In this document: positions 11,850 to 21,479 of the stretch, piece after piece
Layout of the letters: every line of letters begins with the position of its first letter
How positions within the stretch are numbered: position 1 is the first letter of the stretch
From: Bremia lactucae
Lineage: Eukaryota; Oomycota; Peronosporomycetes; Peronosporales; Peronosporaceae
Reading direction: 5' to 3'
Assembly: GCF_004359215.1 (NCBI RefSeq)
Contig: NC_090619.1
Location: forward strand, 6,606,179 to 6,670,178
DNA: 64,000 nucleotides
Position numbers and translations under genes: made by a program
Notes under the pieces: generated by a model
The model's input: only the letters and a program-made list of their open reading frames with translations
Told to the model about the DNA's origin: nothing
The model's database searches: none

Positions 11850-13550
11850 TAATGAGCCACGCTCACTAATCGTTTTTCAACTTTGCTAATTAACTCAGAC
11901 ACCCCAATGTCTAACACACATAGAGATTATATCGGTGGCTCGCGCCAATAACTATTTTGTTGCCTAGCGAAGGTGAATTCATGACTGTCCAAAGCTTTGC
12001 TAGGAACATTGCGCGTGGCGCCTAAGGTCTTCGACCTCTAATCCATGACTCATGGCGTTCAAGCCAGGCCACGCCAAGGATGAGATTATATCTCGAATCT
12101 AGGTCAAGGACAAGATAGCGTTCCATACTGTCAAAGTGCAAAAGTTCAAATAAACTTTAGGTACGGTGATACGACTCCAAGGCGCTAAGCGAACAGTGTT
12201 CGAATCACCTTTATGCACTTTAAGAGCCTCAGCATATCGCTGATTCCCTTCAGGTAATGACGTCGGGCATAATTAAGTCGACACAAGACGCTCCTCAGTT
12301 GACTAAAGTTGACCATTGCTGATCGAAGCCCTTAACAGTCGCTCTTGCGACTGAAACAGGGCTTCTATTCACGCCCCGTGCTTGCATTCACACCCCGTGC
12401 TATCAAGCACAGAGCTCTATGAGGCTAGGCTCTGGTGACCCTACCACCTAGAGGTTCAACAGACCCTAGTTCGGCCCCAGTAGAGCGCCTCGCCCCTACT
12501 GGCTACGGAATCCTTCCGCACCGTAACGAATTCTGGTGTGAGGTCTCATTATTGCTCTTTCGAGCTTTGCGCGAGTTGCGCAACGGAAAAGCCGGGCACA
12601 AGTGCTAGGTGCTCCCGCACGTATGACATCTTTGATATTTTATGATGTTCCGCAGCTTGAAGCGCTTCTTCTCCATCCTCAGCGATGCTTATGTTCATGG
12701 GTTCAGACCTACTGAACGAATTCGATATGCTCGAAGAGCTTATACGGCGTTTATGCGTACCAACGCAAAAGGATTAAAGCCAATTTCAGCGTGTAACGCC
12801 ATGGTAACCGCCGCTTCAAAAGTAGCGGGATGGGATCGGAACAATTCCGTCCGGGCGACGCCCCCATTGAGGCCTTCCACAGAGACAGTGACTAAAAGCA
12901 ATTATTACACTGGATCTTAATTCACAGCGGCAGTAATAGCTCTCATCACTTAAACATAGTCCCCTAGGTTCTGTAAACTCTGACGAGCTGCTAAGAATCG
13001 TGATCGTGGGCGACAAGCCTGATCAGGCGGTGCAAACATGCCAGTCATTTGCTGTTTCAGCAAACCCCACCTGAAAAATGTATCGTTAAAAACGTGCTTC
13101 ATCTGAATGCTCATTCCACAGCACCACCACCGAGCTTAGAATTGGCCATGGTCCTCTTTTGTCATTCGATTAGAAACATGGCACAGTATATGGCCAGCGT
13201 TATTTGCTTGATCCAAAAAATGACATTTTCTCCCTCTTTATCCTCACATGTTTTACCATTGACAACAAGTGTGCGAGTTGAGGCTTCGCATCAGGTACAG
13301 AAAGGTGCCAAGTCGGAAGATACCGCTATGTGGTTCGGACCTGCTTGACATTAAAGGGAGAATACATCTTGCATAAACGCTTCAAGTTTTGCATTCAGAA
13401 CCTCTGGTCCCTGGGATATGATAAATTCAATGTGATCTAGCCCAAACAAAGTTTGAGTTTCTCCAACGCGGCGCGTTTCGCCCCTGAAAGTTCTGGGAAA
13501 GTATCCACTTCAGCAGAGGCTTAATCTTATAAAGACTCAGGCGAAGATTG
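11850..13550 (-). pseudogene. old chromovirus gag and protease remnant
   Basis: 13340-12640 on the minus strand aligns by eye with the gag at 45348-46300: the block around SFFGSSK corresponds to LLFWIKQ, and the alanine-rich and RARLLATR-like segments follow. 12310-11900 corresponds to the protease (an LDSRYNLILG-like string at 12085-12115). No intact frame is left; the longest plus-strand frame here (12642-12920) is an antisense shadow. Confidence 0.6.
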
Positions 13551-13569
13551 ACTGCCAGTGCCCCCAGGT

Positions 13570-14082
13570 TGCAGCGGAGCTACCTCGCTCCTAAGGTCAG
13601 AAGAAGACTTTAAACTTAAAGAGTCACTTAGTTCTTTAGAATTAAGAAGTTTAACAACTCAGTAAGTCGTACCAGCTCGTAAAGCTTACTAAACACTCGT
13701 TCAAGGGACTCAGTGGTTCACTAAACCAAGTGGCACTTAATGTTAAAGTGCACCTTTTCATTAGGCTTGATGAGTTTAGTTTCCTTCGTAACGAGCTTCT
13801 ATCTACTACTGAGCTTATTATATCAATACTAAGTATGGCGCCTCTTGCGCACCGCATATTCTTGCTTGGCGATGTTGATTTAGACGTAAAATCAACCAAT
13901 CAATGAAGCAAATGTCCTATTGCATCAATATTACCAATTTAGGTAATATTGAAACTATTAATGTCAAAATTATATAGTTTACCATTTTGTACTTCTTTAT
14001 TTATTCCTCTCATAAAAATTAATAATTTTCATACCTCTTATAGGAAATGAGACCTATATAACGGGACATACCATCACATTAC
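13570..14082 (-). repeat. mosaic LTR, two families joined
   Basis: 13570-13770 matches the chromovirus LTR end (GCAGCGGAGCTACCTCGCTC on the plus strand, as at 27540 and 44603). 13770-14082 matches the other family's LTR (AGTATGGCGCCTCTTGCGCA and GGCGATGTTGATTTAGACGT, as at 20190-20260). A purine tract (C run 14082-14092 on the plus strand) sits upstream in element orientation and a primer-binding-like site sits downstream. It therefore looks like a 3' LTR of one element and a 5' LTR of the next. Confidence 0.6.
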
Positions 14083-14225
14083 CCCCCCCCCCTAACCAAA
14101 CGTCACTATAATTCCTGATGTAGGGTGACAGGATATACTATTATGTATTTCCCTTTAATTTTGCATCATTGGTTTTACATAAAGTTCCAATTTTATCGCA
14201 TTTATGATTTTTGAACAAGATAAAT

Positions 14226-15960
14226 ATGGCTACCAACACGTCTGTGTGCGTCGCCCGTGAGGCCGCAAAGCTGGTAGCTGCAGCTGCTGGTTATGCGAAT
14301 GTTTTAGTAGACGCTAATGCGTCTACTGTGGGGAATACGTCACCTCCTGCTCCCATTGAAGTAGACTAAAATATTTTAGCTGTTGATGCAATTGCAGATG
14401 GCGGTGACAAGTCGCCTGCTCCACCAATTGTAGGAGACTGGTCCAAGTCACTGTCATTGTCCGACTTAGTGGCTGCTGTGAAGGCCGCCGGATCACCCGG
14501 AGCCGAGTCCGTTAAACCTTTGAGTTCTAACGTGACAAACATAGAGGTGAAGACGAGGTTGTTCGGCTCGTCTGGACCTGTTCGGTTGGGAGTCACTTGA
14601 TGATGACTCCATGGGTGACGATCACTCTGGTGACGTTTCTATGCGTCAGCAGGAACAAAGTGATCGTGCCGGGAGGAATGCTGTTGGTGGCGCTAGTTTG
14701 CATCACCAGGAGACGAGTGATTCTAAGGATCTCTCCTTGAGCCATGTTAGCGTTAGAGTCAACAGGAGAGGGATCGCAACACGTTGCGACTCGCTCCCGG
14801 AAAGAAGCATTGGTTGCACTGTAAGAGTAACCTAGCTCGTTGGTTTGGTATGACCAACGATCGATACTATATTCCGAAATGCGGCTCATCCAGGCTCCAC
14901 AAGCCTGGTGAGGATGAAACGGAATTCTTCAGATATGCCTTTTCCGGCATCGGTGGTTTACTTGTAAGCGGGCAAAGGATTCTAAACCTTTGTTCCAAAC
15001 TTGAATAGCATTTGTCCAGAATGTGCAAAGCATTGACCGCGAGGCCTGGCTTGACAAACTAGATGCTTTCCGTAAACTGTTTCGATAGTCGGACGCTATA
15101 AATAGCATAGTTTGCCTACAAAGGCAGGGATACATTGCCTCTCGTGGGGGGACTCATGCCCATGCTGTTTTAAGGGTGCAGGTCATATCCCTGAGGAGGC
15201 ATATTCCCTATAAGATTTTCATTGCAGGACGCTCATCTCTTACGAGATGCGTCAAGGGATTGAGAGCCTCCAATCAGTTTACGAGCGCAGGAAGCGCTCG
15301 TTCTCTGATGGACCCTCTCTCGAGGTCGATGGGTCTCGTCGTACGGTCGTATGAGACCCGGAACGTCCATCATCAGATGGAAAGGAGGTTGTTAACTATC
15401 ATGCGAGGGCGTATACCCTCGTTAACGAACGCGATAACTCGTTCAAACCCCCTTTACCTCACGGTGATTCGAGAGGCGTTTAAAAAGAAGATGCTTTTCA
15501 CCACTCGAATTTGTCAATGTATGTGGAGGGAGAGGAAAAATTGGGTTCGCCTCGTTTGACGAATCTGAATCATCATCGTGATTTGGATCACACTCTTCAC
15601 TATTAGAGGGAGACATTGATCACGAACGATCACGTCGCCGCGAGATAGCGGTGACGGTTGATAATGTTTCTCGTGACTAATTTATAAACTGTGCGCCGGT
15701 TGCGACTGATCAGCTGGCGAACGAGAGGACACATCAGACCCTTCAAAACGAGCTGGTGACAGCTCGTCAGAAGTTATCTCTCTTGGAGGAAAGAGTGGAT
15801 CGTCTGGTTCAGTAGAATCAGACTCTGTCCCGAGAACCATAAGACATTTGCTCGGCACCATCAGGATCTGAAGGATGCTCTAGACCGTTCCGATGTAATT
15901 GGAATCGTAAAAGGCCTCGTACCAATGGTAAGGGTGGAGACGCCCAACACATAACGTAGG
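14226..15960 (+). pseudogene. unidentified ORF family, antisense to its retroelement
   Basis: A plausible start at 14226 gives an alanine-rich N-terminus (REAAKLVAAAAGYANVLVDA) with an in-frame TAA at 14368. Downstream frames contain an acidic stretch, APGKKHWLHCKSNLARWFG (about 14788), AFVQNVQSIDREAWLDKLDA (about 15010-15070), QSVYERRKRSFSDGPS (about 15270-15320) and a coiled coil of the form NELVTARQKLSLLEERVDRL (about 15750-15810). Stops and frame changes separate these. The same order of motifs occurs on the minus strand at 59345-61383 inside a gypsy element (AFIRNVKDIGREAW, QSIYKRQGRVFYDGPS, then a coiled coil). I recognise no known domain. It could be a gag-like or accessory retroelement gene. 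Confidence 0.55.
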
Positions 15961-16476
15961 ATGCGTACGCATGCTACGAGGCAGCTCGATCGTGTACGCA
16001 TTGCCTTACACGAAACGGGCCGATATACCTGGGCAGTAATTTATCACTGTCTGCACTCGTCACTTCTTGTTTTGGTAGGTTTACCGTAGACAGTAAAACT
16101 AGGTCGTTAATATTAATTATAAGAATATTTGCTCATTCATTTCTGTCACGGTTTCGTATAGGATTCCACCGCATCAGCGATGAAATCCTGTACGAAACGA
16201 ACCACTGCTTCTCTAGCCAGCAGGAATCGCCTGCTGAGTCGGTTTTATTTTTGTTTCCAGTGCGACCGGTTCGCGCTGCGGAGATGTCAATCTCCTCTTT
16301 AGTGAGAGCATTAAAGTTCTCAATAGTATCATTCTTTGTGATGCTGACTTTCAGCATCATTATTTAAGTCAGCAATGGAATTATTGTCCTTACTGAGTTT
16401 GTCCACTTCAATATTGATTAAATCAACATTGGATTTCTTCGTATTGACCTTACGGCCAATGCGTGATGAGCAAGAG
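15961..16476. other. unassigned retroelement interior
   Basis: Between the extra ORF and an integrase scrap. The minus strand has a 75-codon frame (16360-16133) of no recognisable family. By position it should be the integrase C-terminus of the same element, but I cannot confirm this from the residues. Confidence 0.3.
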
Positions 16477-16794
16477 CTAGAAAGTTTTTTGCACGAATGA
16501 GTCCCTCCCCCCTTCTATAAGAGCACTCTCAAACAAAGTAGGTACACGTGGATGGCGTAAGCCATTCACGAAAAACGGTGTATGCATTGTTGAAGCATGC
16601 ACTGAATTGTTGATGGCAAATTCTACAATCGGCAAGAACTCTCTCCAAATCGTAAAAAAGTAGACGTATCCGCAAAGTATCTGTTCGAGGACGTCGCTAA
16701 GCTGAGGAACATTCGAAGTCTCTTTACAACGACTGGTAGAGGCTAATCGATGATCGCCTTGATCTTTTCCTGATCTGCGTAGTGGCAAAGTCAA
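16477..16794 (-). pseudogene. gypsy integrase fragment
   Basis: The minus strand encodes PIVEFAINNSVHASTMHTPF followed by VNGLRHPRVP, the conserved end of the gypsy integrase core (normally EFAYNNSVHASTGHTPF). Upstream residues are out of frame. It ends in a frame break near the linker block at 16800. Confidence 0.75.
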
Positions 16795-16799
16795 TCAGA

Positions 16800-17732
16800 T
16801 CTGCGTACTTGTCACATATGACAACTACGTGGCCGATATTCGGTCAGCAATTGTGTTTTCTAAGAACGAACGGGTTTTCAGCAGCTCATCGATGGACGAA
16901 AGTGTCCTCGATTAGAAGATCCGGATTAAACGTTTTACATCCCAATCCTGGGAGTCTTTGAAGACAAGCTCTTTGTATAAGGATTAAATAGAATATTAGG
17001 ATGTCTTCCTGAGTCAGCACCGTGCAAGTTGCCTAATGATTAAGGCATTCGACACGAAATCGACCTAATTCCAGGTTCCAAATACTGTGTCATGCAGCAA
17101 TGGCCATTGCCTCGTGAAAATGTATTAGCTATCGACAAATTCTTTGCCGATCGCTTAGCAGCAGGACATGTGAGGAAGTCAACTTCACCAAATAGCTCTC
17201 CAATATTATGTCTGCGTAAAGCAACAGGAGAGCGGCGAATTGTGCAAGCATTCAAAAAAATGAACGCTGCAACGGTACCGGCTCAAACGCTGATACCACG
17301 AAAAGACGTTATCCTTGATGGTATTTCAAAGAGTACTATCTTTTCCTCAATGAATCTGATGGATGGATTCTATCAGATCCTTATGCGTTAACTAATATCC
17401 ATTCACAGCAGTAGCACCCCAAGCGGTATGCTATGGGAGTGACCAGTCATGCCGCAGGGACTAAGTAATGCCCCTGCGACATTTAGCAGATGTGTAACCA
17501 ATCTGTTGAGATCGGTGCGGGAGTTCGCACCGAGTTATTTTGATGGTGTCTTCGTTTTAGCAGAGCCATGAATGGAAGTCGGACGCTGAAGTACATCGTA
17601 CCCACGTCCGAAATGTTCTTACACTTACGCGTAAGCACAAGTTGTATGCAAAATCTTAAGAGAAGTGTATATTCGCTGCAACCGAAATACCACATCTTGG
17701 GTGCGTCGTGGGTAAACACGATGGACGCCCGG
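16800..17732 (+). pseudogene. gypsy RT fragment, inverted relative to its neighbours
   Basis: 16800-16975 is the reverse complement of the linker at 5640-5810. The RT then reads WPLPRENVLAIDKFFADRLA, PNSSPILCLRKATGERRIVQ and MNLMDGFYQILM (17092-17391), followed in a second frame by MPQGLSNAPATF and YFDGVFV near 17535. The catalytic Y-x-D-D has become YFDG, and stops follow, so it is inactive. The inverted orientation relative to 16477-16794 and 17740-19925 suggests an inversion or an independent insertion. Confidence 0.8.
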
Positions 17733-17739
17733 ATCACGC

Positions 17740-18240
17740 AAGAACCGTTTTGGTTCTAGTGTTGGCTATTGAGTTATTTCCGAAGTTAACTTGGGAGGCG
17801 CTATCAGATCGAGCGTATAAGCGCATACATTTAATGAATTGTTTACTAAGACACATTTATTGTCTCAGTTTCCTCTTTAGAACTTATTTTTAATGGTACC
17901 TGGAAACCTTTGACCACAGGTTTCCGGGGACTTATTGCCACAAATTTCTGGGGACTTATTTCATCAAGTTTTATTTATGGAGTATCATCCCCAACTGCCT
18001 TTAGCTGTGTTTGCGCTACCACAGCAAGATCCTCGATAATCGACTCTCCAGTCGATCTAGGACTTTCGCACTGCTCTTATAGACGGGCGTTAAAAATTTT
18101 CTTGGATGCGGCTTTCCAATCAAGCATCCTTGTTTCGTACCACTCAACTTTTTCGAGTGGTCGAACTTCGACGCTGCCTGTGCTTAGGCACCGCCGCCAG
18201 GATCTAGCTCCATAATGTGTTGGGTATTCACAGTGAGGTC
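17740..18240 (-). pseudogene. gypsy protease/RT linker fragment
   Basis: Clear nucleotide similarity to 5812-6320: the same order of AGAACCGTTTTGGTTC, GGGAGGCGCTAT, and the CTCCAGTCGA stretch near 18045. The minus strand would encode the segment between protease and RT. No long frame remains. Confidence 0.65.
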
Positions 18241-18749
18241 TTGTGTGCAGTCATGAAAACGACCGACACACGAGTGAGGCCATCGCACTCACTCGTAGGA
18301 CATTCACACGCTTGTGGGTGCTCCAAGATATTCCTCAGTTAGACATCTGATGAACAAGAGACAGGCATCGCCACGGCTTAATGCTGCCAATTTATACATG
18401 CTCGTAATTTCTGATCCATGGTAATTCAAGGATGACGTCGTCATCCAAAATCATGAAGGGTAAAATTACTATCGTACCACTCACCCTTTAACGCGTATTG
18501 GATACCAACTACACGTTTCTCTACTGTAACGTTTGCGCCTGTTGCTAGGCGCACTATCATCCTCTTAGAGGGATATCGTGCTCAATAAATTTGAGCCGAC
18601 GCCCATCAATCGACAAGGGACATTAGTGACAGTTTATTTGTCGCTATGATTTTCAGGGCGATGAGGTTAACCTCATCCCCGGGCAGATACACACAATGTT
18701 TGTGTGTGAGAAGCAACGTTCGTCAAAAGGCCTGCAATTTGTCTTGACG
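18241..18749. other. protease-region debris without readable frame
   Basis: Lies between gag and linker pieces of a minus-strand gypsy element, where the protease would be. No frame longer than about 60 codons and no DTG/DSG motif found. Confidence 0.35.
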
Positions 18750-19925
18750 TTGTTTAATCAGTAGGGCGCTCCGTACCTACTGACCCCGACCGTCTTGGAC
18801 GATCGGCCTCTCCGTTCTGATTTCGCAACAGCGTCAGTTCCGCGTCTTCTGCTGCTCGTAGCGGAGGTACTTCATTTCGCTCAGTGTTTCTAGGCACTGG
18901 GAGTAGAGCAGGCGTAGTGGCCCGTCTTTTGACAGCGATTTTATTTTTTAATCGTTTGTAACTTGAAGAACGAGGTTTCTCCCTCTCTACATACGAGATA
19001 TCCATGGATTCTGGATTTGCGTTTTCTTGTCGTATCGGTGGACGATATGCACCCGAGTACGAAAGCCTTTTCTAGGCAAAGTCCTCTTGTTCCGCTTCAG
19101 AGATTGCTTGGTCAAGCATCTCTAATATGAACCGGAACATGTGGGTCTTGACAGGGCCGTCTGTGAGACCGTTGAAGAGCACAGTAACCTGTGTGTGTTG
19201 TTCAATCGGATGATTTACGATACAACTGACCAGCTTTGTGTATGTTGGGCATAAGCGTGAAGGTCACGCTTGCCTTGTTTCAAATTGAGGAGCTTGGCTC
19301 GAGCCCTAAATTTAGCACGTGGCGGCTCAAAAGTTTGCATGAGCCTGGTCTTAAAGACCTCATACAACCCAAAAACCAATAGGTCGTGAAGCTTTAGCCC
19401 CAAAGCCCAAGATTTGACGACCCGGCTAAGTCAAACATGCCTTATTTCACTTTCGTCGCATCATCACTGATACGGCGAGCTTCTATGGCGTCGTCCAATT
19501 CGACGAACCATCTTAAAAGGGAGTCGCCATCGACAGCCTTAGACATAGAGATTTATATCTTTAAGTTTTCGGGTCGGCGCGGAAGCGTCGGCCAAATAGC
19601 AGCATTTACATGCTGCTGTTTCAATAGTTTTCATTGTTGAGCACTAACACATCCGGGTTGTAGAGCCTTGCTGGTGAAGCAAAGCTACTTTCTCTCGGGT
19701 CCCGTTGAGTTCGTGTTGCATGAACTCGGCTATGCCTGCATGCTGTTCATCTCTTCCCAGAGTGTACAGCATGACGCTAACGGCTAGCCCGCCTACGACC
19801 GAGTCACTCAAATGAGTAAACCCTTCACGCGTTGCGTGATAGTCTTCTTGAGGAGCTTGAAACTCTGTCCTTCTTTATCTAGCATGTCGATGTTGGATGG
19901 AACGTACGTAGGTCGTTGAACGGAC
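18750..19925 (-). pseudogene. gypsy gag remnant
   Basis: The minus strand reads GLKLHDLLVFGLYEVFKTRL, QTFEPPRAKFRARAKLLNLK and QGKRDLHAYAQH (19403-19215), matching the gag at 58460-58660 residue for residue at most positions. Further down MDISYVEREKPRSSSYKRLK (19005 on) matches MDLSYVESERPRF at 58876. It lies just after an LTR and primer-binding site, in the right order. Stops break the frame between blocks. Confidence 0.75.
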
Positions 19926-19929
19926 TACA

Positions 19930-20426
19930 AAGTGCTACCAGGTGACACGGGGCACCTTTTCACTAGTACTGATAAGTTTTAGTTAACCTTACACTGATCA
20001 CAGTGTAGGTGAGGGGCCTCAAAACTTCCCGTGCACACGAGTACAGAGGAAGGGTTCTACGAAGCTAAGGGGACTCAGCTTTAAAGCTAGGCTTAGGCTT
20101 TAAGATTGAGAAAAGTAAAATTGCATTAATACATATTTCGTTTTCTACGTTACGATCTTCTATCTACAACTGAACTTATTATATCAATAACTAAGTATGG
20201 CGCCTCATTGCACACCGCATAATCGTGTCTTATAACGATTGGCGGAGTTGATTTAGACTTTAATCAACGAATCAATAGAGCCAATGTATTACTGCATCAA
20301 TATATTAATAAATTTGGTAATATTGGAATAATTTAAGTCAGAATTAATAAAGATTATAATTTTGTACTTCTTTATTTATTTCCTCTCATCGGAAATAATA
20401 TTTGTAACGGTACACCCCGTTGCACC
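19930..20426 (-). repeat. gypsy 5' LTR with primer-binding site
   Basis: On the minus strand: TGCAACGGGGTGTACCG at about 20426, an AT-rich body shared with 13770-14082 and 6578-7030, an end near 19946 (GGTGCCCCGTGTCA), then CCTGGTAGCACTTTG at 19945-19930. The same LTR-end plus primer-site junction appears at 57957 and 62645. The gag remnant follows. Confidence 0.7.
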
Positions 20427-20889
20427 TAATGCCCGAGAATATGTACCGTATGAAGACTTATTACTCGGATTAATCGTAGCGCAAGCGTTAGGAACGCAAT
20501 AGACACCTATATATATAAAAAGGGGAACTGAACTATAATTAAAATTTAAAATATAAATCTTACCCTTACTAGATTCGAAATAGTTTTTCGGCCACCAGAT
20601 ATCTATCTGGCGGCGACCACTCGCATTACCCACTATAAATAGAAATAGAGGCATTTTTACCCATAATGTGAAACGTACCACATTAGCGGTTTACCTACCG
20701 AAGTGTGCCCCATTACAGGCGTGCTCCGGATCCTTACGTCATCTATTAATTAGGTTTAACCCCAAGGCCCTGCAAACACTACGGACGTGACTAAGAGCTG
20801 CCGAAAATGACGGGCTTAAGTGCGAGGAAGCATCAACACAATTTCACTTAAGATTACAGCCTGGGTTCAGCATTTCAAAAATGGTACTG
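20427..20889. other. degenerate LTR-like and unassigned sequence
   Basis: 20430-20720 resembles the inner part of the chromovirus LTR (AGATATCTATCTGGCGGCGA near 20600, GTTTACCTACCGAAGTGTGCCCCATTACA near 20690), so it is a second, older LTR copy in the same orientation as 20990-21466. 20725-20889 shows nothing I recognise. Confidence 0.5.
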
Positions 20890-20985
20890 TTGTATACGAC
20901 TAGACATCGCGCATGAAGCTGGCGAAGTTGCCTAGCTCAGCGAGCGCTACGAGAAGTCACACTTAGTGACGGTTATTAATTGCGT
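20890..20985 (+). pseudogene. short copia RNase H-region fragment
   Basis: It matches 1908-1995 of the copia element nearly base for base in blocks (AGACATCGCGCATGAAGC, GGCGAAGTTGCC, GAGCGCTACGAGAAGTCACA). It ends 5 bp before the chromovirus LTR at 20990, so the LTR insertion probably truncated a copia copy. Confidence 0.75.
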
Positions 20986-20989
20986 CAAT

Positions 20990-21466
20990 TGTAGGCTCGC
21001 TCCTGAAGTCAGGGAAAGACTTATAGACTCAGAACGTTTCTTAGTTCTATAGAACTAATGGGTTAAACAACTCAGGGAGTCGTATAAGCTATCAAAGCTT
21101 AATGAATCCTAGTTCAAGGAATGCAGGGGTTCGTAGAACCAAGTGGCAACTAGCGCCCAAGAGGATATACCTTAGAAAGGCTTCTATCTCTTACAGATCA
21201 ATGCGCAAGCCTTAGGAAGGCTCTTGACGCTACAAGATCAAAAGGCGAACTGCACTTTATTTAATTATTTAAATTTAAAAAACTTACCCTAGCTAATTTA
21301 ATATAGATTTCGCCCGCCAGATTTATATCTGGCGGCGACCACATTTGTTACCCGTAATAAATGGATTTTAGTAACCAACTATAATAAAATTGGATAAAAG
21401 GGTATTTTGCCCATAAAGTAAATGTACCACAACAACGGTTCTCCAACCGATGTATGCCCCATTACA
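20990..21466 (-). repeat. chromovirus 3' LTR
   Basis: On the minus strand it begins TGTAATGGGGCATACATCGG at 21466 and ends at 20990. The ten-base C run directly beside 21466 is its polypurine tract. It matches the LTRs at 7141, 27540 and 44152. Confidence 0.75.
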
Positions 21467-21479
21467 CCCCCCCCCCTAT

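Larger units (their letters stand above)
7141..14082 (-). mobile_element. old minus-strand chromovirus (Ty3/gypsy)
   Basis: Reading the minus strand from 14082: an LTR (14082 to 13570), a primer-binding-like site at 13555-13569 that is a diverged form of CCTGGTAGCACT, gag, protease, RT, RNase H, integrase, a purine tract at 7599-7607 (CCCTCCCCC on the plus strand), then an LTR (7598 to 7141). The order is that of a Ty3/gypsy element. Nearly every frame carries stops, making it clearly older than the copy at 20990-25560. The two LTRs have diverged strongly, and the upstream one is mosaic. Confidence 0.7.

Noticed and set aside
12642..12920. 92-codon plus-strand frame
   Set aside because: It lies opposite the gag remnant of the old minus-strand chromovirus and has no recognisable domain.
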